Below are positions 17,955 through 27,840 of a stretch of DNA of 38,497 nt, in pieces (position 1 is the first letter of the stretch; the number at the start of each line of letters is the position of its first letter). The DNA is from Candidatus Polarisedimenticolaceae bacterium. Its GTDB lineage: Bacteria; Pseudomonadota; Gammaproteobacteria; Chromatiales; Chromatiaceae. Position numbers and translations under genes: made by a program. Where the stretch lies: the NCBI GenBank assembly GCA_021647945.1, contig JAKITT010000023.1, forward strand, positions 1 to 38,497, given 5' to 3'. The notes beneath the pieces are model-generated. The model worked only from the letters and a program-made list of their open reading frames with translations. It had not been told where the DNA came from and did no database searches.

Positions 17955-18727
17955 ATGATTTTATAGGTGAGGGGTGGCAAGCGATACTGCACCACAACAA
18001 CCTAGACAATTTCGATGCGCTATGGGAGCTACAAGCCGACTGGTTTGAGCCGCCCAATGAGCGTCGCGGTGGCTGGAGTGGTGTCTCCAGAATTCAACTG
18101 GAGACACCCGCTGGCGAAACTATTGGTCTCTTTTTAAAACGCCAAGAGAACCATGTCTGCCGCTCGATCAAAAATCCAATAAGAGGGGTCGCCACCTTTC
18201 TGCGAGAGTTTAAAAATATCCGCCGCTTTCAAGAACTCAAAGTACCCACACTTGAACCCGTTTTTTTTGGCCTACACCATGTAAACGGCAAACAGCGTGC
18301 CATATTGGTCACACGTGAGCTGGCCGGTTACCAACCGATCGTTGATCGACCACAAGAGAATCCGGCCCTTCACTCCATTGAAGCACGTAGAAGCCTATTC
18401 TCCACCTTGGCAGAGTTGATGCGCCGCATGCATGCCGACAGGCGTCAGCATGGCTGTCTCTACCTAAAACATCTCTTTATGAAACCACTCGCAGAGGGTG
18501 GCTTCGATGTACGGGTGATCGATCTGGAGAAGACGCGTCAGCTACTCTCACAAAAACGCGCGATCTTTCGCGACCTCTACACCCTGAGCCGTCATGCACA
18601 GGGCTGGTCACGTAGTGACTGCATGCGCTTTTTCCTCATCTACCGCCAAGAACAACATCTCAGCAAAGAGGGTAAGCAGCTCTGGCGGGCCATCGCCGCT
18701 AAGATTGAGAGCAAAAGATCATCCTAA
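17951..18727 (+). CDS. Lipopolysaccharide core kinase-like protein (InaA/WaaP-type fold)
   Basis: A 258-residue protein of the Kdo-kinase/InaA/WaaP group of small protein-kinase-like enzymes, which phosphorylate LPS core sugars. Visible features are IGLFLKRQENH with the candidate ATP-binding Lys, AILVTRELAGYQPI, MRRMHADRRQHGCLYLKHLF as the catalytic-loop equivalent (H-x-D-R...H-C-x-L-x-H), and VRVIDLEKTR as the metal-binding D-x-E motif. The GTG start at 17951 overlaps the methyltransferase stop as GTGA. An upstream in-frame ATG at 17921 is less likely because it lies deep in the preceding gene. The acceptor (Kdo or heptose) is not determined. A MITE-like repeat begins directly after its stop codon. 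Confidence 0.78.
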   Translation: MNDFIGEGWQAILHHNNLDNFDALWELQADWFEPPNERRGGWSGVSRIQLETPAGETIGLFLKRQENHVCRSIKNPIRGVATFLREFKNIRRFQELKVPTLEPVFFGLHHVNGKQRAILVTRELAGYQPIVDRPQENPALHSIEARRSLFSTLAELMRRMHADRRQHGCLYLKHLFMKPLAEGGFDVRVIDLEKTRQLLSQKRAIFRDLYTLSRHAQGWSRSDCMRFFLIYRQEQHLSKEGKQLWRAIAAKIESKRSS

Positions 18728-18919
18728 GGAACCTCTGGTTAAGTCATGATTGTTTTAGACTGGCTAAAACTGCCCCGATTCGCCCCGAAGATCGCTGCAA
18801 TAGAGCGACTATTACAGCTCACTTCGAAACAAACCGGGGCAGTTTTATCTCAGTCTAAATTTTAGCTGAGCTTTAGCGAACCTTATGCTTTAGTACAACC
18901 AGACTTAGCCAGAGTTTCC
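18728..18919 (+). repeat. MITE-like palindromic element, copy 1
   Basis: The segment starts directly after the TAA of the kinase-like gene. Outer inverted ends GGAACCTCTGGTTAAGTC and GGAAACTCTGGCTAAGTC (the latter read on the minus strand) agree at 16 of 18. Inside, a 106-bp near-palindrome (18754-18859) has arms beginning TTTAGACTG...TAAAACTGCCCCG and ending CGAAG. Positions 18740-18860 match 34090-33970 of the other copy at 103 of 121 with no gap. There is no coding capacity. The ends recall IS5-type inverted repeats, from memory only. Flanking CTAA and CCAA tetranucleotides could be a degenerate target duplication. Confidence 0.75.
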
Positions 18920-18982
18920 CCAAGAGCGGTTTTAGCCAATTGTGGTAAACTTCTCAGCCCACACACAGCCCCAAAAAAACCG

Positions 18983-20404
18983 ATGATCAAACTACCCGAT
19001 TTCAGCAATATCCGTATCCTCATCACAGGTGACGTGATGCTCGACCGCTACTGGCATGGCGGCACCGAACGCATCTCCCCCGAGGCCCCCGTCCCTGTTG
19101 TTCGAGTCGAAAATGAGGAGGGTCGACCTGGTGGTGCCGGTAACGTCGCACTCAACATTGCCGCATTGCAGGGCCAAGCCCATCTGCTTGGCCTAACGGG
19201 CAACGATGAGATGGCCAACATCCTGCAAAACAGCCTCAATGAGGCGGGGGTTGAGTGTACATTTGATCGCCAGGAGAAATTCCCAACCATCACCAAACTG
19301 CGCATCATCAGCCGACATCAACAGCTGATTCGTCTCGATTTTGAGGATGGTTTCCCTGGTTTTAATAACGAGGCACTGCTCACCTCATATGAAAACCAGC
19401 TCGCCAACTGCGACTTGGCGGTACTCTCTGATTACGGCAAAGGCACTCTGCAGCAGATCGGTGAGTTCATCCAACGAGCCAACGCTGCGGGCAAACCTGT
19501 ACTGGTCGACCCCAAAGGGAGCGATTTTGCAAAATATAGTGGTGCCACCCTACTCACTCCCAACCTCTCTGAATTTGAGGCGGTAGTCGGCCACTGTGCG
19601 GATGAGCAGCAGATAGTTGAACGCGGCATGGCGCTCATTGATAAGTGCAACTTTGAGGCACTTCTAGTGACCCGGGGTGAACACGGCATGACCCTGCTGC
19701 AAAAAGGGCGCGAACCTCGTCATCTTGCCGCACAGGCACGTGAAGTATTCGATGTCACGGGTGCAGGTGATACCGTCATCGCAGTTCTGGCCGCAGGCCT
19801 TGCTGCGGGTATGTCACTGGAAGCTTCGACCCAACTCGCCAATGTAGCGGCGAGCATTGTAGTGGCCAAACTGGGTACCGCCGTGGTGACCCGCGATGAG
19901 CTGAAATATAAACTGCGCTCACATCAAGTAGCACACACTGGCATAGTGACCGAAGATGAGCTGGTTGAGGCGATGGAGATCGCCCGCGAACGTGGCGAGA
20001 GCATCGTCATGACCAATGGCTGTTTTGATATTCTGCACGCTGGTCACGTCACCTATCTGGAGCAAGCAAGTCGTTTGGGTGATCGACTGGTCGTTGCAAT
20101 CAACATCGATGAGACCGTGCGCCGACTCAAAGGGCCAGATCGACCCGTCAACACCGTTGAGCGACGCAAAATCGTGCTGGCCGCGCTTGGCTGTGTCGAC
20201 TGGGTGGTCACCTTCAGCGAAGAGACCCCTGAACGCCTGATCTGCAAACTGAAACCAGACTTTCTGGTTAAAGGGGGTGACAACAACCCAGATGATATCC
20301 CTGGCGCAGCGTGTGTGCGCGAGGCGGGCGGTGAGGTTCGGGTGATGAGTTATCTCGATAACTGCTCCACCACCGGCACCATCGCATCAATCCGCAGCAA
20401 GTAA
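18983..20404 (+). CDS. hldE: Bifunctional heptose-7-phosphate kinase / heptose-1-phosphate adenylyltransferase
   Basis: Makes ADP-D-glycero-beta-D-manno-heptose for the LPS inner core: the N-terminal half phosphorylates heptose 7-phosphate and the C-terminal half adenylylates heptose 1-phosphate after GmhB acts. The 473-residue product (E. coli 477) has a PfkB-type kinase domain (about 1-315) with GGAGNVALNIAALQG and the anion-hole/catalytic motif DVTGAGDT, then a nucleotidyltransferase domain with TNGCFDILHAGHVTYL, whose HxGH lies near residue 350. It is separated from the upstream LPS genes by the MITE-like repeat and so may use its own promoter. The next gene starts 5 nt after its stop. 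Confidence 0.96.
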   Translation: MIKLPDFSNIRILITGDVMLDRYWHGGTERISPEAPVPVVRVENEEGRPGGAGNVALNIAALQGQAHLLGLTGNDEMANILQNSLNEAGVECTFDRQEKFPTITKLRIISRHQQLIRLDFEDGFPGFNNEALLTSYENQLANCDLAVLSDYGKGTLQQIGEFIQRANAAGKPVLVDPKGSDFAKYSGATLLTPNLSEFEAVVGHCADEQQIVERGMALIDKCNFEALLVTRGEHGMTLLQKGREPRHLAAQAREVFDVTGAGDTVIAVLAAGLAAGMSLEASTQLANVAASIVVAKLGTAVVTRDELKYKLRSHQVAHTGIVTEDELVEAMEIARERGESIVMTNGCFDILHAGHVTYLEQASRLGDRLVVAINIDETVRRLKGPDRPVNTVERRKIVLAALGCVDWVVTFSEETPERLICKLKPDFLVKGGDNNPDDIPGAACVREAGGEVRVMSYLDNCSTTGTIASIRSK

Positions 20405-20409
20405 CATTG

Positions 20410-21579
20410 ATGAGCAAATTGCTGAAAGCCGATATCGCCATCTTTGGGGCCGGCATCGCTGGGCTCTGGACGCTGGCACGACTGCTTCAAGCAGGCTATT
20501 CAGCCGTACTGTTTGAGAAAGAGGCAATCGGCGGCATTCAGACCATCGCCAGCCAGGGCATCATCCACGGCGGCACCAAATATGCGCTGACAGGCTCAAT
20601 CAATAAATCTGCACAATCAATCGCCGACATGCCAGAGATCTGGCGCAATGCACTGGCGGGGAGGGGCGAGCTTGATCTACGAGGCACACGTCTACTCGCA
20701 GAGCACCAACACCTCTGGTCTTCACAAAGCATGTTGTCACGCATGACCGGTTTTTTTGCCAGTAAGGCAATGCGCAGCAAAATGCAGCAACTAAACGGTA
20801 GTGAGCGACCACTTCTATTCCAAAACCCCGCTTTCAAAGGGGCGCTCTACCAGCTCAATGAGCCAGTATTGGATGTGGCCTCCTTGGTTCAGCGTCTCAC
20901 TGAACTGTGCGGCGACCATATTTTCAAACTGGGTGAAGAGGCCGAGATCACTGCCGATGGCTGTCATTTTGGCGATATAACACTTAACACCAAGCAACTC
21001 ATTTTCGCTGCGGGCAAAGCCAACGCCACGCTATTGCAGCAGGTTGGTCAGCAACGGCCAGAAATGCAGCTTCGTCCACTGCATATGGTGATGCTACGCG
21101 GTAAGCTTCCAGCACTTCATGCCCATGCACTTGGCACCAGCGCCAACCCACGCCTCACTATCACCAGCTATCCACTTGCCGATGGTCAACAGGTTTGGAA
21201 TCTCGGCGGGGAGATCGCCGAACTCGGCAATGGTCGTAGCCAGGAGGAGCAGATCGAAGCTGGCAAAGAGATTCTTGCCGAACTTCTGCCCTGGCTTGAC
21301 CAGCAGCAACTGCAATGGGCCACCTACCGCGTTGATCGTGCTGAGATTAAGACCACTGCTGGTCGTCGCCCGGATGACTGCTTCGTAGAACAGAATGAGT
21401 CTGTTATTACCATTTGGCCAACAAAACTGGCCTTCGCCCCAAGAGTGGCACAAGAAGTGTTGACGCTGTTAGATCAATCCAACATCCAACCAGAAATGCA
21501 GGATCTCTCACCTTTGCAAGCATTGGGTAGACCACCACAGGCAAAACTGCCCTGGCAGAGGGCTGAATCATGGAGTTGA
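20410..21579 (+). CDS. FAD-dependent oxidoreductase of the DAO (glycine oxidase-like) family
   Basis: A 389-residue flavoprotein with the N-terminal dinucleotide-binding motif IFGAGIAGLWTLARLLQAGY followed by an acidic strand end (LFEKE), and the DAO-type SQGIIHGGTKYAL segment that faces the flavin. A second FAD contact is likely in QLIFAAGKANATLL, and the C-terminus has WPTKLAFAP. The substrate is unknown. The ATG at 20410 is preferred to an in-frame TTG one codon earlier. It is packed between hldE (5 nt) and the aldo/keto reductase, which it overlaps by 10 nt, so it almost certainly belongs to the LPS core operon. A role in modifying a core sugar or its precursor is my inference. Confidence 0.82.
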   Translation: MSKLLKADIAIFGAGIAGLWTLARLLQAGYSAVLFEKEAIGGIQTIASQGIIHGGTKYALTGSINKSAQSIADMPEIWRNALAGRGELDLRGTRLLAEHQHLWSSQSMLSRMTGFFASKAMRSKMQQLNGSERPLLFQNPAFKGALYQLNEPVLDVASLVQRLTELCGDHIFKLGEEAEITADGCHFGDITLNTKQLIFAAGKANATLLQQVGQQRPEMQLRPLHMVMLRGKLPALHAHALGTSANPRLTITSYPLADGQQVWNLGGEIAELGNGRSQEEQIEAGKEILAELLPWLDQQQLQWATYRVDRAEIKTTAGRRPDDCFVEQNESVITIWPTKLAFAPRVAQEVLTLLDQSNIQPEMQDLSPLQALGRPPQAKLPWQRAESWS

Positions 21580-22349
21580 AGCCCCTCGGTAATACCGGCA
21601 TCAATGTCAGTCCAGTGGGGCTTGGCACCGTCAAGATTGGCCGAAACCAGCAGGTAAAATACCCAAGCAGCTTTCAGCTGCCAGATGATAGTGCCGTACG
21701 CAATCTGCTCGCCGTCGCTCACGATTGCGGCATCAACCTTATCGATACAGCCCCCGCTTATGGCACCAGCATGCAGCGCCTCGGGCAGCTTTTGCCTAAT
21801 CGCAGTGAGTGGGTCATCGTCTCAAAAGTGGGTGAGTTTTTCGAGCAGGGTAGATCACGCTTTGATTTCAGCTATGGCACCACCATCCGCACCGTTGAGG
21901 ATAGCCTACGCACCTTGAAGCGCGACATGCTGGATGTTGTCCTGATTCATTCTGATGGTAATGATCTGGATATCCTTGAAAATGAGGGTGCCCCCGATGC
22001 ACTACGTGAGCTTAAAGAGCGCGGCCTGATTCGTTCTCACGGTCTCTCCATTAAAACTATGAAGGGCGGGTTAGCGGCAGTCGCTGAAATGGATGTGGTG
22101 ATGGCCACCTGCAATCCTGCCTACCGTGATGAGATTCCTGTCATTGAGGCCGCTAAGGCAAACGGTTGCGGCATATTGATCAAGAAGGGGTTGCAGAGTG
22201 GCCACACCGCCAATATCGAGGAGTCACTGGCATTTATCTTTGCCCAGCCGGGGGTTGCCAGCCTTATTGTCGGCACCATCAATCCTGACCATTTGCGACA
22301 GAACGTGATGGCACTTCAACAGACACTCTCTTCAGCATCGAGCAAATAA
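21570..22349 (+). CDS. Aldo/keto reductase family protein
   Basis: A 259-residue NAD(P)H-dependent aldo/keto reductase with a (beta/alpha)8 barrel. The catalytic tetrad can be placed: Asp and Tyr in NLIDTAPAYG, Lys in VIVSKVG and His in VVLIHSDG. It starts within the last codons of the FAD oxidoreductase (10-nt overlap) and ends 7 nt before waaA. AKRs of this kind act on sugars, aldehydes or quinones; the substrate is unknown. The tight packing between hldE and waaA suggests it works with the FAD protein on a carbohydrate, which is not proven. It is shorter than typical AKRs (about 300), but the key residues are present. Confidence 0.85.
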   Translation: MELKPLGNTGINVSPVGLGTVKIGRNQQVKYPSSFQLPDDSAVRNLLAVAHDCGINLIDTAPAYGTSMQRLGQLLPNRSEWVIVSKVGEFFEQGRSRFDFSYGTTIRTVEDSLRTLKRDMLDVVLIHSDGNDLDILENEGAPDALRELKERGLIRSHGLSIKTMKGGLAAVAEMDVVMATCNPAYRDEIPVIEAAKANGCGILIKKGLQSGHTANIEESLAFIFAQPGVASLIVGTINPDHLRQNVMALQQTLSSASSK

Positions 22350-22356
22350 GCGCGCT

Positions 22357-23619
22357 ATGAGATATCTCTACACAACGCTTCTGGCTCTGCTCGTGCCATT
22401 TATGCTGCTACGTTTACTTTGGCGCAGCCGACGCGAGCCTGCCTATCGACAACGCTGGCATGAGCGCTTCGGATGGGCCAGCAACCTGCCTATAAAGCCA
22501 ATCTGGATACACGCCGTATCGGTCGGCGAGGTGCAAGCTACAGAGGTACTGGTACGACATCTTCTCAAAACATATCCAGATAAACCTCTCCTCCTCACCA
22601 CCACCACACCCACTGGCTCAGCCCGCGTGGAAAAACTGTTCGCCGATCAAGTCTCTCACTGCTACCTGCCATTTGACCTGCCTTGGTTGGTTGGGCCATT
22701 TATAAACCAGCTACAGCCCAGCATCCTTATCATTATCGAGACTGAGATCTGGCCCAATTTGCTGGTCAGTTGCGCACAACAGAACATACCAACCCTGTTG
22801 GCTAACGCCCGACTATCCGTTCGATCGGCAAATGGCTATCGGCGTTTTTCCGGACTCACTGCTGAGACACTAAATAACCTCACGATGATCGCAGCCCAGG
22901 GTGCCGGCACAGCACGCCGTTTCACCGATTTAGGTGCCAGCCCAGCCCGTATTGAAGAGACCGGCAGTATCAAATTTGATATCCAACTTCCGGCCACGCT
23001 CCATGAGCAAGCAGAGGCACTGCGTCGAAGCTGGGGCACAGATCGTCACGTTTGGGTGGCTGCTAGCACCCATGAAGGTGAAGAGCAGCAGATTCTCACT
23101 GCACATAAGCAGATTAAAGAGAAGATTCCCGACGCACTGTTGATCCTGGTACCACGTCACCCAGGCCGTTTTGATAGCGTAGCGAAATTGGTAACAGATG
23201 CGGGATTCAAGCTAATCCGCCGCACCCAGGCGACACACTGTAACGACGAAACCGATGTTTTTCTCGGCGACACTATGGGCGAACTGCCCATGTTCCTCGC
23301 CTCAGCAGACCTGGCCTTTATTGGCGGCAGTCTAATTCCACGCGGTGGGCACAATATACTGGAGCCTGCCGCATTAGGCCTGCCGATCCTATTTGGGCCA
23401 CACATGTTCAACTTCGCTGAGATCAGCCAGCTCTTCCTTGACCATGAAGCCGCCTATGAGGTGAATTCGGCTGAGCAGCTGGCTCATATCGTCACTGAAT
23501 GGTTACAAAAAGCGGAGCTGCGTAGTCAGATTGGAGAGAACGGTTTGGCACTTATTAAGCAGAATCGAGGAGCACTGTTAAAACTACTCACCATCATCGA
23601 TCGATTGCTATCGCAGTAA
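22357..23619 (+). CDS. waaA: 3-deoxy-D-manno-octulosonic acid (Kdo) transferase
   Basis: Inner-membrane GT30 glycosyltransferase that adds Kdo from CMP-Kdo to lipid IVA. The 420-residue product has an N-terminal membrane anchor (YLYTTLLALLVPFMLLRLLW), the acceptor-side motif IHAVSVGEVQATE with the conserved catalytic Glu, TTTTPTGSARVEKL, PRHPGRFD, and a C-terminal donor-binding region (FIGGSLIPRGGHNILEPAAL, GLPILFGPHMFNF). Length agrees with E. coli WaaA (425). It is the last gene of the LPS block and converges on djlA with a 15-nt gap. No terminator hairpin is visible in that gap. Confidence 0.96.
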   Translation: MRYLYTTLLALLVPFMLLRLLWRSRREPAYRQRWHERFGWASNLPIKPIWIHAVSVGEVQATEVLVRHLLKTYPDKPLLLTTTTPTGSARVEKLFADQVSHCYLPFDLPWLVGPFINQLQPSILIIIETEIWPNLLVSCAQQNIPTLLANARLSVRSANGYRRFSGLTAETLNNLTMIAAQGAGTARRFTDLGASPARIEETGSIKFDIQLPATLHEQAEALRRSWGTDRHVWVAASTHEGEEQQILTAHKQIKEKIPDALLILVPRHPGRFDSVAKLVTDAGFKLIRRTQATHCNDETDVFLGDTMGELPMFLASADLAFIGGSLIPRGGHNILEPAALGLPILFGPHMFNFAEISQLFLDHEAAYEVNSAEQLAHIVTEWLQKAELRSQIGENGLALIKQNRGALLKLLTIIDRLLSQ

Positions 23620-23634
23620 CATTAAGGTAAGCGT

Positions 23635-24426
23635 TTAGGCACGAGCTGCCTTGACTGTTTCGTACGCCTGCTTGATCTCATGGGTCTTTTTCGCCGCCAT
23701 TTTCATCATCTCCTCTGGCAACCCTTTAGCGACCAATTTATCTGGGTGATGTTGATTCATCATGCGGCGATAGGACTTTTTAACCTCCGCATCAGATGCA
23801 TCTGGAGCCATATTCAATAGACCGTAGGCATCCTCTAACGAAGGCCCTTGGCTCCGCGCTGCGCGGCGGCCGCCAGCAAAGCCACGCTCAGCTTGAACCA
23901 TCCTTTCAAGTCTGTGGAAGACCAGTTCTGAAAAGCCGAGACTATGACAAATTCCTTTTAGTAGTTTCTCCTCAGCCGGATCCATACTGCCGTCTGCATA
24001 AGCCGCCTGTAGCTGGATCTCCATAAACATCTGCATCAGATTCTGGCGTCGATGACACTCTTTGCGGAATTGAACCAGAACATCATCCAGCGGAAAACTG
24101 TCGTTCTTACCTTCATTGAAGAGTCGTATGGCAGTCTCACGCATCTCACCAGAGAGGGCCATTTCAGCCATTACCGCTTTTGCCAACGCAATCTCATCGG
24201 CGGTAACACGGCCGTCAGCCTTCGCTACTGCGCCCATCACCGAAAAAGTGGCGGTAAAAAAGGCCGTCTGGACACGCTGCTGGTCTCCCGGGCCATAATC
24301 ATCATCGGGCAAGCCGGAGATGCCTTTATCTAAATTGTGCCCTAGCGCTGCACCAAGCACAGCACCCAACGGCCCACCTAACATGAAGCCAAACGCTCCA
24401 CCCACTAATTTACCCCACCAACCCAC
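23635..24426 (-). CDS. djlA: Membrane-anchored DnaJ-like co-chaperone DjlA
   Basis: Type III J-domain protein that stimulates DnaK at the inner membrane. The 263-residue product has a glycine-rich N-terminal transmembrane segment (about 7-30, VGGAFGFMLGGPLGAVLG), a TerB-like helical middle domain (FSVMGAVAKADGRVTADEIA, then AYADGSMDPAEEKLLKGI), a short linker and a C-terminal J domain (about 195-263) with the HPD motif in NQHHPDK. In E. coli DjlA influences capsule synthesis through the Rcs pathway, which may explain its site next to waaA. It converges with waaA. Confidence 0.93.
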   Translation of the reverse strand: MGWWGKLVGGAFGFMLGGPLGAVLGAALGHNLDKGISGLPDDDYGPGDQQRVQTAFFTATFSVMGAVAKADGRVTADEIALAKAVMAEMALSGEMRETAIRLFNEGKNDSFPLDDVLVQFRKECHRRQNLMQMFMEIQLQAAYADGSMDPAEEKLLKGICHSLGFSELVFHRLERMVQAERGFAGGRRAARSQGPSLEDAYGLLNMAPDASDAEVKKSYRRMMNQHHPDKLVAKGLPEEMMKMAAKKTHEIKQAYETVKAARA

Positions 24427-24605
24427 AGCAGCTCTCCTCTGATTAACCCTGCACTTGTTCTACTATCCGACAACTGAAGCTATAGATATTGGATGCTACC
24501 ACCCATTGCAAATGAAAGCTGATTAACAGCATAATGATCCAACTATTTCATTAACAGAGAAAATATTTACCGGGATTAGCTTGTTATTCACTGATCCGTA
24601 CCTAT

Positions 24606-24680
24606 CTACTGTTTAGTAGGACTCTATAACTCAAGTTAGCGAAATTACTGCCGATCTAACTTATAGAGGCCATTTCGGCA
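24606..24680 (+). promoter_or_regulatory. Structured leader candidate upstream of a small ORF
   Basis: Three pairings are visible. (1) CTACT-GTTT-AGTAG at 24606-24619. (2) A 13-bp stem, CTCTATAA (24622-24629) with TTATAGAG (24661-24668) and GTTAG (24635-24639) with CTAAC (24656-24660), with a 5-nt bulge CTCAA on the left arm. (3) TGCCGA (24649-24654), in the loop of stem 2, with TCGGCA (24675-24680). Pairing 3 crosses stem 2, so it is either a pseudoknot or a competing structure; only 6 nt are available to span a 13-bp stem, which favours competition. A start codon with AGGA follows at 24700. Confidence 0.4.
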
Positions 24681-24699
24681 AACACGCAGGAATATGATA

Positions 24700-24903
24700 A
24701 TGATTCAATTCAACATGGCAACTGGTGAAATTATCACATCTGAATTTGTTACTTCATGCAATGATCAGCAGGCTGCATACGAAATCCCTCATACTGAATT
24801 GCAGCTACAGCCGCACAATTTTGAAACGGCTGAAGCGCACAGTATGCCAGCTGACCTAGTCACGGTTGACGCCGCTCTTTTCATCTCAGGACAAATAAAA
24901 TAA
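24700..24903 (+). CDS. Small hypothetical protein
   Basis: A 67-residue reading frame starting MIQFNMATGEIITSEFV. The ATG at 24700 has AGGA 8 nt upstream; an ATG at 24694 would add two residues but sits too close to that site. The sequence is hydrophilic and acidic, without a signal peptide, membrane segment or recognised motif; the repeated HTELQLQPHNFETAEAHSM stretch is His/Glu-rich. It stands alone, preceded by a structured region and followed by the atp terminator on the other strand. I cannot assign a function. Codon usage is more AT-rich than in the neighbouring genes. Confidence 0.4.
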   Translation: MIQFNMATGEIITSEFVTSCNDQQAAYEIPHTELQLQPHNFETAEAHSMPADLVTVDAALFISGQIK

Positions 24904-24980
24904 CTCGCTGAGAAACTTCATCATCTATATTATAAGTACTGATATATAGCTGAGAAGCTAAGGCAGCACTAAAATTCAAG

Positions 24981-25009
24981 ACAAAAAAAAGGCCCTTACG
25001 GGCCTTTTT
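24981..25009 (-). terminator. Rho-independent terminator of the atp operon
   Basis: GGCCC-TTAC-GGGCC is extended by A/T pairs on both sides. On the minus strand the stem is followed by an uninterrupted T run (TTTTTTTT), 41 nt after the atpC stop. The plus strand also has TTTTT after the stem, so it may act in both directions and also end the transcript of the small ORF. Confidence 0.9.
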
Positions 25010-25050
25010 ACTGCATTTAGCACCGTCGTTTCGACGATAATATCAGCAAT

Positions 25051-25473
25051 TTACTTCTTCATTCTACGCAGACGATCAATGGTCTGAAGTCTAGCCATTG
25101 CATCAGCCAGTTCAGCATGAGCTTGAGTATACTCAATCTCCTCTGTCTGGTTGGCAATAGCCTCTTCAGCTCTACGCTTAGCCTCTATTGCAGCAGCTTC
25201 ATCAAGGTCATGTGCGCGAACAGCCGTATCAGCAAGAACCGTCACGACGTGTGGCTGTACCTCAAGGATACCACCCGATACGTAATAGTGATCCATCTCA
25301 CCTTTACCCGTATCTACACGCACTTCACCCGGTTTCAACTGGGTAACCAGAGGGGTGTGGCGCGGTGCAATACCTAGCTCACCCATAACACCTGGCGCAT
25401 AGACCATCTCAGCAGAACCAGAGTGAATCTCACCCTCGGCGCTTACGATGTCTACATGAATTGTCATCGCCAT
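25051..25473 (-). CDS. atpC: ATP synthase epsilon subunit
   Basis: Central-stalk subunit of F1 that couples rotor and catalytic head and can inhibit ATP hydrolysis. The 140 residues have the N-terminal beta-sandwich ([60 protein letters not shown]) and a C-terminal helical hairpin from about residue 90. GGAG lies 7 nt before the ATG. Last gene of the operon, 20 nt after atpD and followed by the terminator at 24981-25009. Confidence 0.96.
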   Translation of the reverse strand: MAMTIHVDIVSAEGEIHSGSAEMVYAPGVMGELGIAPRHTPLVTQLKPGEVRVDTGKGEMDHYYVSGGILEVQPHVVTVLADTAVRAHDLDEAAAIEAKRRAEEAIANQTEEIEYTQAHAELADAMARLQTIDRLRRMKK

Positions 25474-25493
25474 CTCTTTACTCCAAGCCTGAA

Positions 25494-26891
<1,398 letters not shown>

Positions 26892-26939
26892 TTAACGAGA
26901 GTTTATCGCAAAATTTAAATTCAAAATCTTTCTTAACTA

Positions 26940-27800
26940 TCAGACGGCTGAGGCACCCGCTACAATCTCAGAAATCTCTTGAGTAATTGCAGACTGACGC
27001 GCCTTGTTGTAGACCAACTGTAGTTCATCAATCAGGTCGCCGGCGTTGTCAGTTGCTGATTTCATTGCAACCATGCGAGATGCCTGCTCAGAAGCACCAT
27101 TCTCGACCACCGCCTGGTAGACAAGCGACTCAATATAACGCACCAGCAGGTTATCCAGAACCGCTTTTGAATCTGGTTCGTAGATGTAATCCCAATGGTG
27201 AATCAGCTCTTTCTCTTCTTGCCCGGCAATTGGCACCAACTGCTCAATTGTGGGTGTCTGAATCATGGTGTTTTCAAAGTTATTGTAGGCGATATAGATG
27301 CGGTCAATTTCACCCGCTTCATAGGCGTCCAACATCACTTTTACTGTACCAATCAGATCTTCGATCTTTGGTGCGTCACCAAGATGCGTCGCTTGACTCT
27401 TCAGGTTACCAAAACGTTTGAAAAAGCCGAGCGCCTTATTACCGATCAGACAGAACCGCGCTTCGATACCGTTCTCTTTCTTCTCTTGTAACTCTTTCAG
27501 CAGTTTGCGGAACAGATTACTGTTCAAACCACCACAGAGCCCACGATCAGAGGAGACAATGATGTATCCAGCTCGCTCTTCCTTACGCCCTTTCAGCATA
27601 AAGCTGTGCGTATATTCAGGATGTGCATGATTCAGATGCGCTATTACATTACGCATCTTATCCGCATAAGGGCGGGTTGCACGCATACGTTCCTGAGCTT
27701 TACGCATCTTGCTGGCAGCCACCATCTCCATCGCAGAGGTGATCTTCTGCGTGTTTTTGATACTGCCAATCTGAGTGCGAATCTCTTTTCCGACTGCCAT
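26940..27800 (-). CDS. atpG: ATP synthase gamma subunit
   Basis: Rotor shaft of F1. The 286-residue product starts with the family N-terminal helix ([36 protein letters not shown]) and ends with the matching C-terminal helix ([37 protein letters not shown]). The middle contains [20 protein letters not shown]. Length equals that of E. coli (287) within one residue. It sits between atpA (40 nt) and atpD. Confidence 0.97.
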   Translation of the reverse strand: MAVGKEIRTQIGSIKNTQKITSAMEMVAASKMRKAQERMRATRPYADKMRNVIAHLNHAHPEYTHSFMLKGRKEERAGYIIVSSDRGLCGGLNSNLFRKLLKELQEKKENGIEARFCLIGNKALGFFKRFGNLKSQATHLGDAPKIEDLIGTVKVMLDAYEAGEIDRIYIAYNNFENTMIQTPTIEQLVPIAGQEEKELIHHWDYIYEPDSKAVLDNLLVRYIESLVYQAVVENGASEQASRMVAMKSATDNAGDLIDELQLVYNKARQSAITQEISEIVAGASAV

Positions 27801-27840
27801 TTCTGATACCTAATTGATAGAAGGTTTAGTTACTCAGGTT

